A stretch of DNA of 64,000 nt, from NCBI RefSeq assembly GCF_001945395.1, contig NZ_MSXV01000037.1, positions 62,001 to 126,000 on the forward strand, given 5' to 3'. The notes under the pieces are model-generated. The model had not been told where the DNA came from and did no database searches. It saw only the letters and a list, made by a program, of their open reading frames with translations. The translations under genes were made by a program, and so were the position numbers. Origin of the DNA: Pseudomonas sp. PA15(2017) (lineage in GTDB: Bacteria; Pseudomonadota; Gammaproteobacteria; Pseudomonadales; Pseudomonadaceae). Shown one piece after another: positions 1 to 8,330 of this stretch (position 1 is its first letter; every line of letters starts with the position of its first letter).

Positions 1-2
1 CC

Positions 3-260
3 GACGGCGACGCACTGCCGTTGACGCGCCTGCCGGTCCAGTACCTGGGCGGGCTGCGCGCGCAGCCGCCGAGCGCCACCGTGGTGGTGCTGCGCTTCGG
101 CGAGCGGGTACGCAGCTTCACCCGCGGGCAACGTCTCGCTCCCGGCATCGTGCTGCAGGACATCGACGAAGCGGGCCTGATTTTCGATAACCAGGGGCGG
201 CTCGAGCGGCTGCCCTGGCCGCCACGGCCCGCCGTGACCGGTTTCAAACGGCAAGGATAA
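3..260 (+). CDS. gspC: Type II secretion inner-membrane protein GspC, C-terminal part (5' truncated by window edge)
   Basis: The reading frame is open from the first bases of the window, so this is the end of a longer gene. The visible part resembles the periplasmic homology region of GspC/XcpP: a short beta-rich stretch (VVVLRFGERVRSF), a GQRLAPG turn, then a strand ending in ERLPWP. GspC links the inner-membrane platform to the secretin GspD. The next gene, 3 nt downstream, is gspD, which fits the usual C-D order. The transmembrane N-terminus and any PDZ or coiled-coil C-terminal domain cannot be judged; the protein ends soon after the homology region, so it seems to have no PDZ domain. The assignment rests on position plus a short similarity. 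Confidence 0.72.
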   Translation, partial: DGDALPLTRLPVQYLGGLRAQPPSATVVVLRFGERVRSFTRGQRLAPGIVLQDIDEAGLIFDNQGRLERLPWPPRPAVTGFKRQG

Positions 261-263
261 GAG

Positions 264-2216
264 ATGATCGTTCGTTACTGCCTGGCCGCCGTGCTGGCGT
301 TGGGTTCTGCCCGGACGCTGGGCGAAGAGGCGCTGGACCTGCCGGTCGCCGAGTCGCCGCTGTACGAAGTCAATTTCGTCGACACCGAGCTGAGCGAGTT
401 CATCGACAGCGTGTCGCAGATCACCGGCACGACGTTCATCGTCGACCCTCGGGTCAAGGGCAAGGTCACCGTGCGTACGGTCGAGCGCCATGACAGCGAA
501 GCGATCTACGACATCTTTCTCGCCCAGTTGCGGGCCCAGGGATTCGCCGCGGTCAACCTGCCCAACGGCAGCGTGAAGATCGTGCCCGACCAGGCCGCCC
601 GTCTCGAGCCGGTACCCGTGGACCCTAGCGGCGGGCAGCAGGCCGGTGGCGACGGCATCGCCACCCGGGTTTTCAGCGTGCGCAATGCGGCCAGCGAGCA
701 GCTGCTCGGCATCATCAAGCCGCTGATCGACCCGCGGGTGGGCGTCATCACGCCGTATCCCGCCGCCAACCTGCTGGTGGTCACCGACTGGCGCAGCAAC
801 CTGACACGCATCGATCGCCTGCTGGCCGAACTCGACCAGGTCAGTGACGAGCCGCTGCAGGTGATGCCCCTGCAGCATGCCAGCGCCGCCGACACCAGCG
901 CGCTGATCACTCGCCTCCTGGCCAGCGAAAAGGGTGGCGACAGCGCCCAGGTGATCGCCGATCCGCGCAGCAATGCCTTGCTGGTACGCGGCAGCGCCGA
1001 CAGCCGTGAGCGGGTGCGTGCGTTGCTCACCCAGCTGGATCGACCGGGCGGCGAGCTGCGCAGCTCCAATACCCAGGTGATCTACCTGCGCCATGCCAAC
1101 GCCGGTGAGGTGGTCAAGGTGCTGCGTGGCCTGAGCCAGGAAGTACCCCAGGCGCCCGGTGAGGGCGCGGAGGGTGCCCAGGTCGCCCGCTTGCCGGTCA
1201 GCGATTCCGGGGTGCGCCTGGAGTACGAGGAGGGCACCAATGCGGTGGTGATGGTGGGGCCGGACAGCGAGCTGGCGGCCTATCGGTCCATCGTCGAGCA
1301 GTTGGACATCCGCCGTGCCCAGGTGGTGGTCGAGGCAATCATCGCCGAGGTCTCCGACTCCCGTGCCGAGGAGCTGGGTATACAGTGGCTGTTCGCCGAC
1401 GAGAAACTAGGCGCCGGGGTGGTCAATTTCAGCGCCGGTGGCGCGAACATCGCAGGTATCGCCGGGGCGGCGGCCAGCGGAAACAGCGCCGCCCTCGGCG
1501 AACTGCTGTCCGGGGTCAACGGCGCGACTGCCGGCATCGGCCATTTCGGTGGCGGCTTCAATTTCGCCGTGCTGCTCAATGCGCTGAAGAGCGAGAGTGG
1601 CCTCAACCTGCTGTCCACCCCGACCCTGCTGACCCTGGACAACGCCGAGGCGTCGATTCTGGTCGGCCAGGAAGTGCCCTTCGTCACCGGCTCGGTGACC
1701 CAGAACAACAGCAACCCGTACCAGACCATCGAGCGCCGCGAGGTTGGCGTGAAGCTGCGCATCAAACCGCAGATCAATATCGACAACAGCGTGCGCCTGG
1801 ACATCGTCCAGGAGGTGTCGTCGATCGCCGACTTCGCCTCGGCCAGCGATGTGATCACCAACAAGCGCGAGATCAAGACCAAGGTGATGGTCGAGGACAA
1901 TGGCCTGATCATTCTTGGCGGGCTGATCAGCGACGAAGTCAGAGAACGGGATCAGAAGGTGCCGTTGCTCGGCGACATCCCCGGGCTCGGCCGGCTGTTT
2001 CGCTCCACCGGCAAGAGTGGCGTCAAGCAGAACCTGATGGTGTTCATCCGCCCGCGCATTCTGCGTGACGGGCCGAGCATCGCCAGTTTCAGTGCCGAGA
2101 AATACCAGAACCTGCAGCGCGAGACGGCGCTCAAGCTGCCCGCTCAGGAGAGTGATGCCGGGCTGCAGCAATTGTTTCCGGCCAGCCGCGCACGTTTCGA
2201 CCGAGGCACCTGGTAA
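264..2216 (+). CDS. gspD: Type II secretion secretin GspD
   Basis: This 650-residue protein forms the outer-membrane secretin channel. The N-terminus is a short hydrophobic signal sequence. An N0 domain follows (YEVNFVDTELSEFIDSVSQITG), then three N1-N3 repeats containing TRVFSVRNA, VMPLQHASA and VIYLRHANA. The secretin core begins near residue 350 (RRAQVVVEAIIAEVSD) and includes LLSTPTLLTLDNAEASILVGQEVPF and the closing segment VPLLGDIPGLGRLFR. Length is normal for the family. The C-terminus ends soon after the core, so no long pilotin-binding S-domain is obvious. A Cys lies in the signal region, but no proper lipobox is seen. The stop overlaps the gspE start by one base. Confidence 0.95.
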   Translation: MIVRYCLAAVLALGSARTLGEEALDLPVAESPLYEVNFVDTELSEFIDSVSQITGTTFIVDPRVKGKVTVRTVERHDSEAIYDIFLAQLRAQGFAAVNLPNGSVKIVPDQAARLEPVPVDPSGGQQAGGDGIATRVFSVRNAASEQLLGIIKPLIDPRVGVITPYPAANLLVVTDWRSNLTRIDRLLAELDQVSDEPLQVMPLQHASAADTSALITRLLASEKGGDSAQVIADPRSNALLVRGSADSRERVRALLTQLDRPGGELRSSNTQVIYLRHANAGEVVKVLRGLSQEVPQAPGEGAEGAQVARLPVSDSGVRLEYEEGTNAVVMVGPDSELAAYRSIVEQLDIRRAQVVVEAIIAEVSDSRAEELGIQWLFADEKLGAGVVNFSAGGANIAGIAGAAASGNSAALGELLSGVNGATAGIGHFGGGFNFAVLLNALKSESGLNLLSTPTLLTLDNAEASILVGQEVPFVTGSVTQNNSNPYQTIERREVGVKLRIKPQINIDNSVRLDIVQEVSSIADFASASDVITNKREIKTKVMVEDNGLIILGGLISDEVRERDQKVPLLGDIPGLGRLFRSTGKSGVKQNLMVFIRPRILRDGPSIASFSAEKYQNLQRETALKLPAQESDAGLQQLFPASRARFDRGTW

Positions 2217-3670
2217 TGGCCCTGATGCCCTATCGTCTGGCTCGTCAGACCGGCCTGGCCTGGGTGCCCGGGGAGGGCAGCTGGAGCCTGTGGCTGTGTG
2301 ACGACGCCGACACCGACCAGTTGCAGGAGCTGCTGCGCGTCGAGGGTGCGCCAGGCTCCGTGTCTCGCTTGCCGCGTGCCGAGTTCGAGCAACGCCTGGG
2401 CCAGCTCTACCAGGCCGGCGAGGGTGCCAATGCGGCGCTGATCGAGGGAATCGGCGAGCAGGTCGATCTCGACAGCCTGATGAACGACATGCCACGCATC
2501 GAGGATCTGCTCGAAAGCGATGACGAAGCACCGGTGATCCGCCTGATCAACGGCCTGTTCGCCCAGGCCCTGCAGCTGCAGGCCTCGGATATCCATATCG
2601 AGACCTTCGAGCAGAGCCTGGTGGTACGCCTGCGCATCGACGGCCACCTGCGTGAAGTGTTGCGCCCGCCGCGGGCGCTGTCGGCCATGCTGGTGTCGCG
2701 GATCAAGGTCATGGCGCGGCTGGACATCGCCGAAAAACGCCAGCCTCAGGATGGCCGTATCACCCTGCGGGCCGCTGGCCGTGAGGTCGATGTGCGGGTT
2801 TCCACCCTGCCAGGCATCCATGGCGAGCGGGTGGTGATGCGTGTGCTGGACAAGCAGGCCAGCCTGCTGGCGCTGCCCAACCTGGGCATGCCGGCTGCGG
2901 TGGAGCAGGGCCTGCGCGCCTGCCTGGGCCGCCCCAACGGCATCGTGCTGAGCACCGGGCCGACCGGCTCGGGCAAGACCACCACCCTGTATGCCAGCCT
3001 CAACAGCCTCAACGACGGCAGCCGCAACATCCTCACCGTCGAAGACCCAGTGGAATACGCCATCACCGGTATCGGCCAGACCGCCATCAACCCGCGTGCC
3101 GGGCTGACCTTCGCCAGTGGCCTGAGGGCGATCCTGCGCCAAGACCCGGACGTGATCATGCTTGGCGAAATCCGTGATCGGGAAACCGCGCAGATCGCCG
3201 TGCAGGCCAGCCTTACCGGGCACCTGGTGCTGTCTACGCTGCATACCAACAGCGCCGTGGGCGCGGTGACCCGGCTGCGCGACATGGGCATCGAGCCGTT
3301 CCTGATCGCCTCCTGCCTGCGCGGTGTGCTCGCCCAGCGCCTGGTGCGCCGCCTGTGCAGTTGCGCCGAGCGACGCCCCCTGCAGGTCGCCGAGCGACAG
3401 CTGATGCCGGAGCTGGCCGGCCTCGACCACAGCTTTCATCCGGTGGGCTGCGAGCTATGCCAGGGCAGCGGTTATCAGGGCCGGCTGGGGCTGTACGAAT
3501 TCATCGAGCTGGACGACGGGCTGATCGCATTGCTGTACAACGGCGCCAGCGAGGTGAGCATGCAGGCTTACCTCGAAGGCCGTCGGCAGAGCCTGGCGGC
3601 CATGGCCTGCGATTGCCTGGCACGCGGCGATACCAGCCTCGCCGAAGTGCTGCGCGCGGTGCAGGGCTGA
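2216..3670 (+). CDS. gspE: Type II secretion ATPase GspE
   Basis: This is the cytoplasmic hexameric ATPase that powers pseudopilus assembly, 484 residues. Walker A is GPTGSGKT at residues 248-255. Asp-box and Walker B lie in DPDVIMLGEIRDRETA, and the His box is TGHLVLSTLHTN. The C-terminal metal-binding element has cysteines in LCSCAE and CELC, so the first pair is spaced CxC rather than the usual CxxC. The N-terminal part (to about residue 150) is the GspL-binding region. The start codon overlaps the gspD stop (TAATG), indicating translational coupling. Confidence 0.95.
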   Translation: MALMPYRLARQTGLAWVPGEGSWSLWLCDDADTDQLQELLRVEGAPGSVSRLPRAEFEQRLGQLYQAGEGANAALIEGIGEQVDLDSLMNDMPRIEDLLESDDEAPVIRLINGLFAQALQLQASDIHIETFEQSLVVRLRIDGHLREVLRPPRALSAMLVSRIKVMARLDIAEKRQPQDGRITLRAAGREVDVRVSTLPGIHGERVVMRVLDKQASLLALPNLGMPAAVEQGLRACLGRPNGIVLSTGPTGSGKTTTLYASLNSLNDGSRNILTVEDPVEYAITGIGQTAINPRAGLTFASGLRAILRQDPDVIMLGEIRDRETAQIAVQASLTGHLVLSTLHTNSAVGAVTRLRDMGIEPFLIASCLRGVLAQRLVRRLCSCAERRPLQVAERQLMPELAGLDHSFHPVGCELCQGSGYQGRLGLYEFIELDDGLIALLYNGASEVSMQAYLEGRRQSLAAMACDCLARGDTSLAEVLRAVQG

Positions 3671-3672
3671 GC

Positions 3673-4875
3673 ATGCCGACCTATCGCTACCAGGCCGTCG
3701 ACCTGGCCGGCAAACAGCACAAGGCCAGCCTGCAGGCGGACAGCGATCGCCATGCCCGGCAGTTGCTGCGCGAGCGCGGACTGTTCGCCCGCGAGCTGCA
3801 CCGCCATGATCCGCAAACCCGCCAGCCACGCCGCCAGCGGGTCAGCCGCGCGCAACTGTGCGAGCTGACCCGGCAACTGGCGACGCTCACCGCTGCCGGC
3901 ATTCCGTTGGTCGACGCACTGGGCACCCTGGAGCGGCAACTGGTTCAGCCCGCCCTGCGCAACCTGCTGGTGGCGGTGCGCGGCTCCCTCGCCGAAGGCG
4001 TCGGCCTGGCCCGCAGCCTGGCGCGCCAGGGCGGGGTGTTCTCGACGCTGTACTGTGCGCTGGTCGAAGCCGGTGAGCGCTCCGGTCGCCTGGCCCAGGT
4101 GCTCGAACGCCTGGCCGAGCACCTCGAACAGGTGCAGCGCCAGCAGCACAAGGCGCGCACCGCGCTGATCTATCCCGCCGTGCTGATGGGCGTTTCCCTG
4201 GCCGTGGTGATCGGCCTGATGACCTTCGTGGTGCCCAAGCTCATCGAGCAGTTCGCCCACGCCGGGCAGAGCCTGCCGTGGATCACCACGCTGCTGATCG
4301 GCCTCAGCAACACGCTGGTGCTGCTCGGCCCCTGGCTGCTGGGCGCGGCGCTGCTGGCACTGGCGATCGGCAAGCTGCTGTTGCGCAAGCCGCACTGGTG
4401 TTTGCGCCGTGACGATCTGCTGCTGCGCCTGCCCCAGGTCGGCGTGCTCCTGCAGGTGCTGGAGAGCGCCCGGCTGTCGCGCAGCCTGGCGATCCTGGTG
4501 GGCAGCGGCGTGCCATTGCTCGAAGCGCTGCAGGTGGCCACTGCCACGGTCGACAATCGGCGCATCCGCCTGGCCCTGGAGCGGGTCAGCAGCGAGGTGA
4601 TGGGCGGCGTCAGCCTGCACCGCGCCCTGGAGGCCAGCGGCCATTTCCCGCCGTTGCTGCTGAACATGGTCGCCAGTGGCGAGGCCAGCGGCACCCTGCC
4701 GGACATGCTCGAACGTGTTGCCGACAACCAGGAGCGCGGCTTCGCCCGCCAGGTGGACACCGCCATGGCGCTATTCGAACCCCTGATGATTCTGGTGATG
4801 GGCGGCGTCGTGCTGTTCATCGTAATGGCCGTGCTGCTGCCGATCATGCAGCTCAATCAGGGCCTGACACTTTAG
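3673..4875 (+). CDS. gspF: Type II secretion inner-membrane platform protein GspF
   Basis: This is a 400-residue polytopic platform protein. The frame is open further upstream, but the ATG at 3673 gives the canonical beginning MPTYRYQAVDLAGK and lies just after the gspE stop, so it is preferred. Two homologous T2SSF domains (about 65-190 and 270-390) each begin with a pattern like LTRQLATLTAAGIPLVDAL or LSRSLAILVGSGVPLLEAL. Transmembrane helices are visible around residues 170-190, 215-235 and near the C-terminus (LMILVMGGVVLFIVMAVLLP). It couples GspE/GspL to the pseudopilus. Confidence 0.94.
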   Translation: MPTYRYQAVDLAGKQHKASLQADSDRHARQLLRERGLFARELHRHDPQTRQPRRQRVSRAQLCELTRQLATLTAAGIPLVDALGTLERQLVQPALRNLLVAVRGSLAEGVGLARSLARQGGVFSTLYCALVEAGERSGRLAQVLERLAEHLEQVQRQQHKARTALIYPAVLMGVSLAVVIGLMTFVVPKLIEQFAHAGQSLPWITTLLIGLSNTLVLLGPWLLGAALLALAIGKLLLRKPHWCLRRDDLLLRLPQVGVLLQVLESARLSRSLAILVGSGVPLLEALQVATATVDNRRIRLALERVSSEVMGGVSLHRALEASGHFPPLLLNMVASGEASGTLPDMLERVADNQERGFARQVDTAMALFEPLMILVMGGVVLFIVMAVLLPIMQLNQGLTL

Positions 4876-4889
4876 AAAGGAGCGCCATC

Positions 4890-5324
4890 ATGCGCCGCAA
4901 TCGTTTCGCTCAACGGGGCTTCACCCTGATGGAAATCATGGTGGTGATCTTCATCATGGGGCTGCTGATCGCCGTGGTCGCGCCCAGCATCCTGGGCAGC
5001 CAGGACAAGGCCATGACGCAGAAGGTGATGGCCGATCTGTCGACCTTCGAGCAGGCTCTGGACATGTACCGCCTCGACAACCTGCGCTTTCCCAGCAACG
5101 AGCAGGGGCTGGCTGCGCTGGTGAGCAAACCCACCGTCGAGCCGCTACCGCGGGCCTGGCGCGCCGACGGCTATATCCGCCGCCTGCCCGAGGACCCCTG
5201 GGGCAACCCTTACCAGTACCGCAGCCCGGGCGAGCATGGCCGGGTGGACATCTATTCCCTGGGCGCCGATGGCATCGAGGGCGGGGAAGGGTTGGATGCC
5301 GACCTGGGCAATTGGGCGCTGTGA
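4890..5324 (+). CDS. gspG: Major pseudopilin GspG
   Basis: This is a 144-residue type IV pilin-like protein. The prepilin peptidase site is RG/FTLMEIM, with Gly at -1, Phe at +1 and Glu at +5, followed by a hydrophobic helix (VVIFIMGLLIAVVAPSILG). The C-terminal PWGNPYQY segment and the following loop match the calcium-binding GspG fold. It forms the shaft of the pseudopilus. It lies 14 nt after gspF with a clear AAGGAG-type ribosome site. The prepilin peptidase (PilD/GspO) is not in this window. Confidence 0.95.
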   Translation: MRRNRFAQRGFTLMEIMVVIFIMGLLIAVVAPSILGSQDKAMTQKVMADLSTFEQALDMYRLDNLRFPSNEQGLAALVSKPTVEPLPRAWRADGYIRRLPEDPWGNPYQYRSPGEHGRVDIYSLGADGIEGGEGLDADLGNWAL

Positions 5325-5371
5325 GCGACTGCTTATGACCTTTGGCCAGAACGCGGTGGTGGTCAACCAAT

Positions 5372-5447
5372 GTAGGGTGGACGACGCTTCACCCATCCAC
5401 CGTTTCACTGTCGCCATGGTGGATGAACAGAGCGTCATCCACCCTAC
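5372..5447. repeat. Interspersed palindromic repeat at the gspG-gspH junction
   Basis: Two 30-nt arms, 5372-5401 and 5418-5447, are imperfect inverted copies of each other (both begin GTAGGGTGGA when read outward) around a 16-nt loop. A related element lies at 15911-15945. This is a common interspersed-repeat style in Pseudomonas. Here it sits inside an operon and supplies the likely start codon and leader of gspH. Confidence 0.8.
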
Positions 5448-5895
5448 GCCTGCGCAGCGTGGGTTCAGTCTGCTGGAGCTATTGGTGGTGCTGGCCATCG
5501 CCGGTTTGCTGACCAGCCTCAGCGTGGCCTGGCTCGATAGCGGCCAGGCGCCGGCGCAGCAAGCCCTCGAGCGCCTGGCCGCCGCCAGCCGCGCCCAGGC
5601 GGGCGTGGCGCTGCATGCGGGGCAGATCCATGGCCTGCGTTGGAATGGCCAGCGCCCGGAGTTCGTGCGCCAGGTGCGCGGTGAGGACGGCCTGCGCTGG
5701 CAGGTCGAAACGGTCGCGCTGGGCGAGTGGCCGGCGACGCTCAGACCCGACTGGCCGGCGGCCAGTGAGCCGCGTCTGGTGTTCACCCCAAATGGCGTCG
5801 GTGGCCCGCGGGGCCTGCGCTGGCAGTGGCCCGATGGCGGCGAGCAATGGCAGTGGGACAGTGCCGGGCGCTTGCAGCGGATCTCTCTGCCATGA
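5416..5895 (+). CDS. gspH: Minor pseudopilin GspH
   Basis: The mature part is clear: cleavage site RG/FSLLELLV followed by a hydrophobic helix and a beta-rich C-terminal domain typical of GspH. The chosen start (ATG 5416) gives a 16-residue leader, MVDEQSVIHPTPAQRG, and a protein of 159 residues. The frame is open back into gspG, so a start at 5338 or 5236 cannot be excluded. The ATG and most of the leader lie inside a palindromic interspersed repeat (5372-5447), which is odd for a gene start. The gene overlaps gspI by ATGA. Confidence 0.85.
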   Translation: MVDEQSVIHPTPAQRGFSLLELLVVLAIAGLLTSLSVAWLDSGQAPAQQALERLAAASRAQAGVALHAGQIHGLRWNGQRPEFVRQVRGEDGLRWQVETVALGEWPATLRPDWPAASEPRLVFTPNGVGGPRGLRWQWPDGGEQWQWDSAGRLQRISLP

Positions 5896-6257
5896 GGCAC
5901 CAGCGCGGTTTCACCTTGCTGGAGGTGACCGTCGCCCTGGCTATCGCCGCCACGCTGGCGGTCATGACCAGCCAGGTACTACGTCAGCGCCTGGCCGTTC
6001 AGCAAAGCGTTCAGCAGCATCAACTCGGCGCGTTGTGTGCCCGCGAGCTGGAAGCACGCTTCGCGGTCGAGCAGCTCTGGCCGGCGCAGAACAGCCTCGC
6101 CGGGATTCTCGTCCAGGGCCCCGGTAACTGCCATTGGCAATTGCAGATGAAAGGCACTGGCGTACGCGGCCTGCGCCGCGCCGAGCTGAGCCTGTTCGCC
6201 GATAGCGATCGTCGTGAGTCGTTGGGGCTGTATCAGCTGTTTCTGGTGCACCCGTGA
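5892..6257 (+). CDS. gspI: Minor pseudopilin GspI
   Basis: This is a 121-residue minor pseudopilin. The short leader MRHQRG is followed by the cleavage site and helix FTLLEVTVALAIAATLAV. The start at 5892 overlaps the gspH stop by ATGA; an in-frame upstream extension gives a leader that is too long. GspI forms the pseudopilus tip with GspJ and GspK in known systems. The gspJ GTG start overlaps its stop. Confidence 0.88.
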   Translation: MRHQRGFTLLEVTVALAIAATLAVMTSQVLRQRLAVQQSVQQHQLGALCARELEARFAVEQLWPAQNSLAGILVQGPGNCHWQLQMKGTGVRGLRRAELSLFADSDRRESLGLYQLFLVHP

Positions 6258-6844
6258 GGGGCGGGCAGCGCGGTTTGACTCTGATGGAGCTGCTGGTCGC
6301 CCTGGCACTGACGGCGTTGTTGGGCGTGCTGCTGGCAGCACTGATCAACGGCTGGATCAACGTGCGCGAGCGCCTGTCGCAAGGCTCGCCAGGTATGCCG
6401 GTACTGGATTTGTGCCTGGCGCTGGAGCGCCGCTTCGATACCACCGTGCTGCGTCAGCTTCATGAGCAGCGTTTGCCACTGGCCCTGAACTGGCTGGACT
6501 GGCGAGCGAACGAGCTGCAGCTGCAGTGGGTGGCCCTGGGCGCCTGGCCGAGCGCGGAAGGCGGGAGCCGGTTGCAGCGCCAGCGTCTGGGTTACGACCG
6601 CCGCAGCCAGCGCCTGCTGCTGCACACCTCCAGTGACCTGTACGCCGCCGCCGCACCGATCTGGACCCTGCGCGAGCAGCTGGATCGAGTGGAGTCGGTG
6701 AGTTTCAGCTTTCGCCAGGACAGCCGCTGGCTGGCCTGGCCCTCGACGGACAGGCTACGCCCCGACAGGGGCGTGCGCCTGACGTTTCAGCGCGATGGAG
6801 CACCTTATGTCTGTACGTTCGCCCTGCCGTGGGGCCGCTCATGA
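6254..6844 (+). CDS. gspJ: Minor pseudopilin GspJ
   Basis: This is a 196-residue minor pseudopilin starting at GTG 6254, overlapping the gspI stop (GTGA). The cleavage site is QRG/LTLMELLVALALTALLG: the mature protein would begin with Leu instead of the usual Phe, with Glu kept at +5. The C-terminal domain is a larger GspJ-like beta fold. In known systems gspK follows, but here the stop overlaps the start of gspL directly. Confidence 0.87.
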   Translation: MRGGQRGLTLMELLVALALTALLGVLLAALINGWINVRERLSQGSPGMPVLDLCLALERRFDTTVLRQLHEQRLPLALNWLDWRANELQLQWVALGAWPSAEGGSRLQRQRLGYDRRSQRLLLHTSSDLYAAAAPIWTLREQLDRVESVSFSFRQDSRWLAWPSTDRLRPDRGVRLTFQRDGAPYVCTFALPWGRS

Positions 6845-7947
6845 ACCTTGAGCGCTGGCGTCGTCGCACAGCGCGGCCCTGGCTGCTGGTGCGCCCGGGC
6901 ACCCATGGCGAGGCCTGGCAGTGGGCACGGGTCGAGCAGGGACGTGTGCGGGCGTCAGGGTTTGCAATGCCGCCAGCGATACCGGGCGCACGGGTGGCGC
7001 TGGTGTTGCCGGGCGAGGCGTGCAGCCACTTCCAGGTTCCGGCGCCGCCGGGCCTCAAACGGCACGAATGGCCGCTGCTACTCGAAGACCGCCTGCTGCA
7101 GGGTGCTCAGGATGTGACCTGTGGCTGCCTGGCCCGTGAGCCCGGCGCCATGCGACTGGTCTGCGTGGAGCAAGCGCTGCTCGATGGCTGGCTGGCGCAA
7201 TGCGCCGAGTGGCAACTCGATGTGCAGCGTTGCTGGGCGCAGTTCCAGCTGTTGCCGATGCCATCTCCGGGCTCGGCGTGGTGCTGGAGACAGAGTGAGC
7301 GATTGAGCCTGTTCGTCGGTAGCGACAGCGAAGCACGCCAGCACTGGCTGGCCTGGCCGCTCGAGCCTCAGGCGGCGACGCCAGCTGGGGTTTGGGCCGA
7401 TCTGGATACGCAGTCAGTCGTGGGCGAGTGGCCCGAGGTTTTCGCGGCGCTGGATGGCATGCCCAGCCTGTTCGAACGGCGCCGGCCAATACGCCAGCGC
7501 CGCCAGCTCGGCCCAGGTGCGTGGCGTCTGCCGGCCGCGTGTCTGGCACTGGCTGTGCTTTGGGCAGGCCTGTGGTGTAACCAGCAATGGCGGCAGCAGG
7601 CTATGTATCGGGCGCAGGTCGAGGACGTGGTTGGGTCGGTTGCCTCGCTGCGCGAAGCAATGCAGCGGCTCAAACAGCAGCGCTTGGGGGCGCAAGAGCG
7701 CCAGCTTCGCCTGCGACAACTGGAGCACCTGCAGAGTGAGTTCGATGGCTGGTTGCGCACCAACGTGAGCTGGCAACTCAGTGCTGCCGAGTTCGATGGG
7801 CAGCGCTGGACACTGCGGCTGCAAGGTCACGAAACCATCGACGAAGCACCCTGGCAGGCAATGGCCCGCGCCCTTGGCGTAGCGGTGCAGGTGACCCAGG
7901 CCGGTGACCAACTCAATCTGACTTTCGATCTGGGAGCCGCGTCATGA
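6841..7947 (+). CDS. gspL: Type II secretion protein GspL
   Basis: This is a 368-residue bitopic protein. The N-terminal cytoplasmic part (about 1-215) is an actin-like fold that binds GspE. A single transmembrane helix lies near residues 229-246 (AACLALAVLWAGLW), followed by a coiled-coil-like and ferredoxin-like periplasmic part. The ATG at 6841 overlaps the gspJ stop (ATGA) and is preferred over the GTG at 6829. Sequence conservation in this family is low, so position (between J and M) supports the call as much as the topology does. Confidence 0.85.
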   Translation: MNLERWRRRTARPWLLVRPGTHGEAWQWARVEQGRVRASGFAMPPAIPGARVALVLPGEACSHFQVPAPPGLKRHEWPLLLEDRLLQGAQDVTCGCLAREPGAMRLVCVEQALLDGWLAQCAEWQLDVQRCWAQFQLLPMPSPGSAWCWRQSERLSLFVGSDSEARQHWLAWPLEPQAATPAGVWADLDTQSVVGEWPEVFAALDGMPSLFERRRPIRQRRQLGPGAWRLPAACLALAVLWAGLWCNQQWRQQAMYRAQVEDVVGSVASLREAMQRLKQQRLGAQERQLRLRQLEHLQSEFDGWLRTNVSWQLSAAEFDGQRWTLRLQGHETIDEAPWQAMARALGVAVQVTQAGDQLNLTFDLGAAS

Positions 7948-8330
7948 ACCTGGGTTTCGAGCGCCGCAACGTGCACCTGTTGGCAGCGGCAGTCATCATC
8001 GTATTGCTCGCGCTACTGGCCTGGCGAGAAGGTCAACAGCGCTGGCAGGTATTCCGCCAATGGCAGGCACTGGCGCAGTCGGCCCTGACCATGCGCGCCG
8101 AACGGACACTGACCACCGATGAGCTGCATCAGGCCGCCAAGGCCCGTGACATCAGCATCGAGTCGCTGGAAGTCGGCAACCAGCAATGGTTGGTGCGTGG
8201 TCGAGTGAAGGATGAACGCGTGCTCGGTGACTGGCTGCAGCAGCTGGAGCGAGAGGGTGCGCGACCCTTGCGGTGGGGGCTGCGGCGTGGTGATTCGGCG
8301 CTGCAGTTCGACCTGGCGCTGCAGCGATGA
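7944..8330 (+). CDS. gspM: Type II secretion protein GspM
   Basis: This is a 128-residue protein with a short cytoplasmic tail, one N-terminal membrane helix (LLAAAVIIVLLALLAW) and a small periplasmic ferredoxin-like domain. GspM partners with GspL in the inner-membrane platform. It overlaps gspL and gspN by ATGA. It is slightly short for the family (usually about 150-175 residues). The call depends on topology and on its place between L and N. Confidence 0.8.
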   Translation: MNLGFERRNVHLLAAAVIIVLLALLAWREGQQRWQVFRQWQALAQSALTMRAERTLTTDELHQAAKARDISIESLEVGNQQWLVRGRVKDERVLGDWLQQLEREGARPLRWGLRRGDSALQFDLALQR

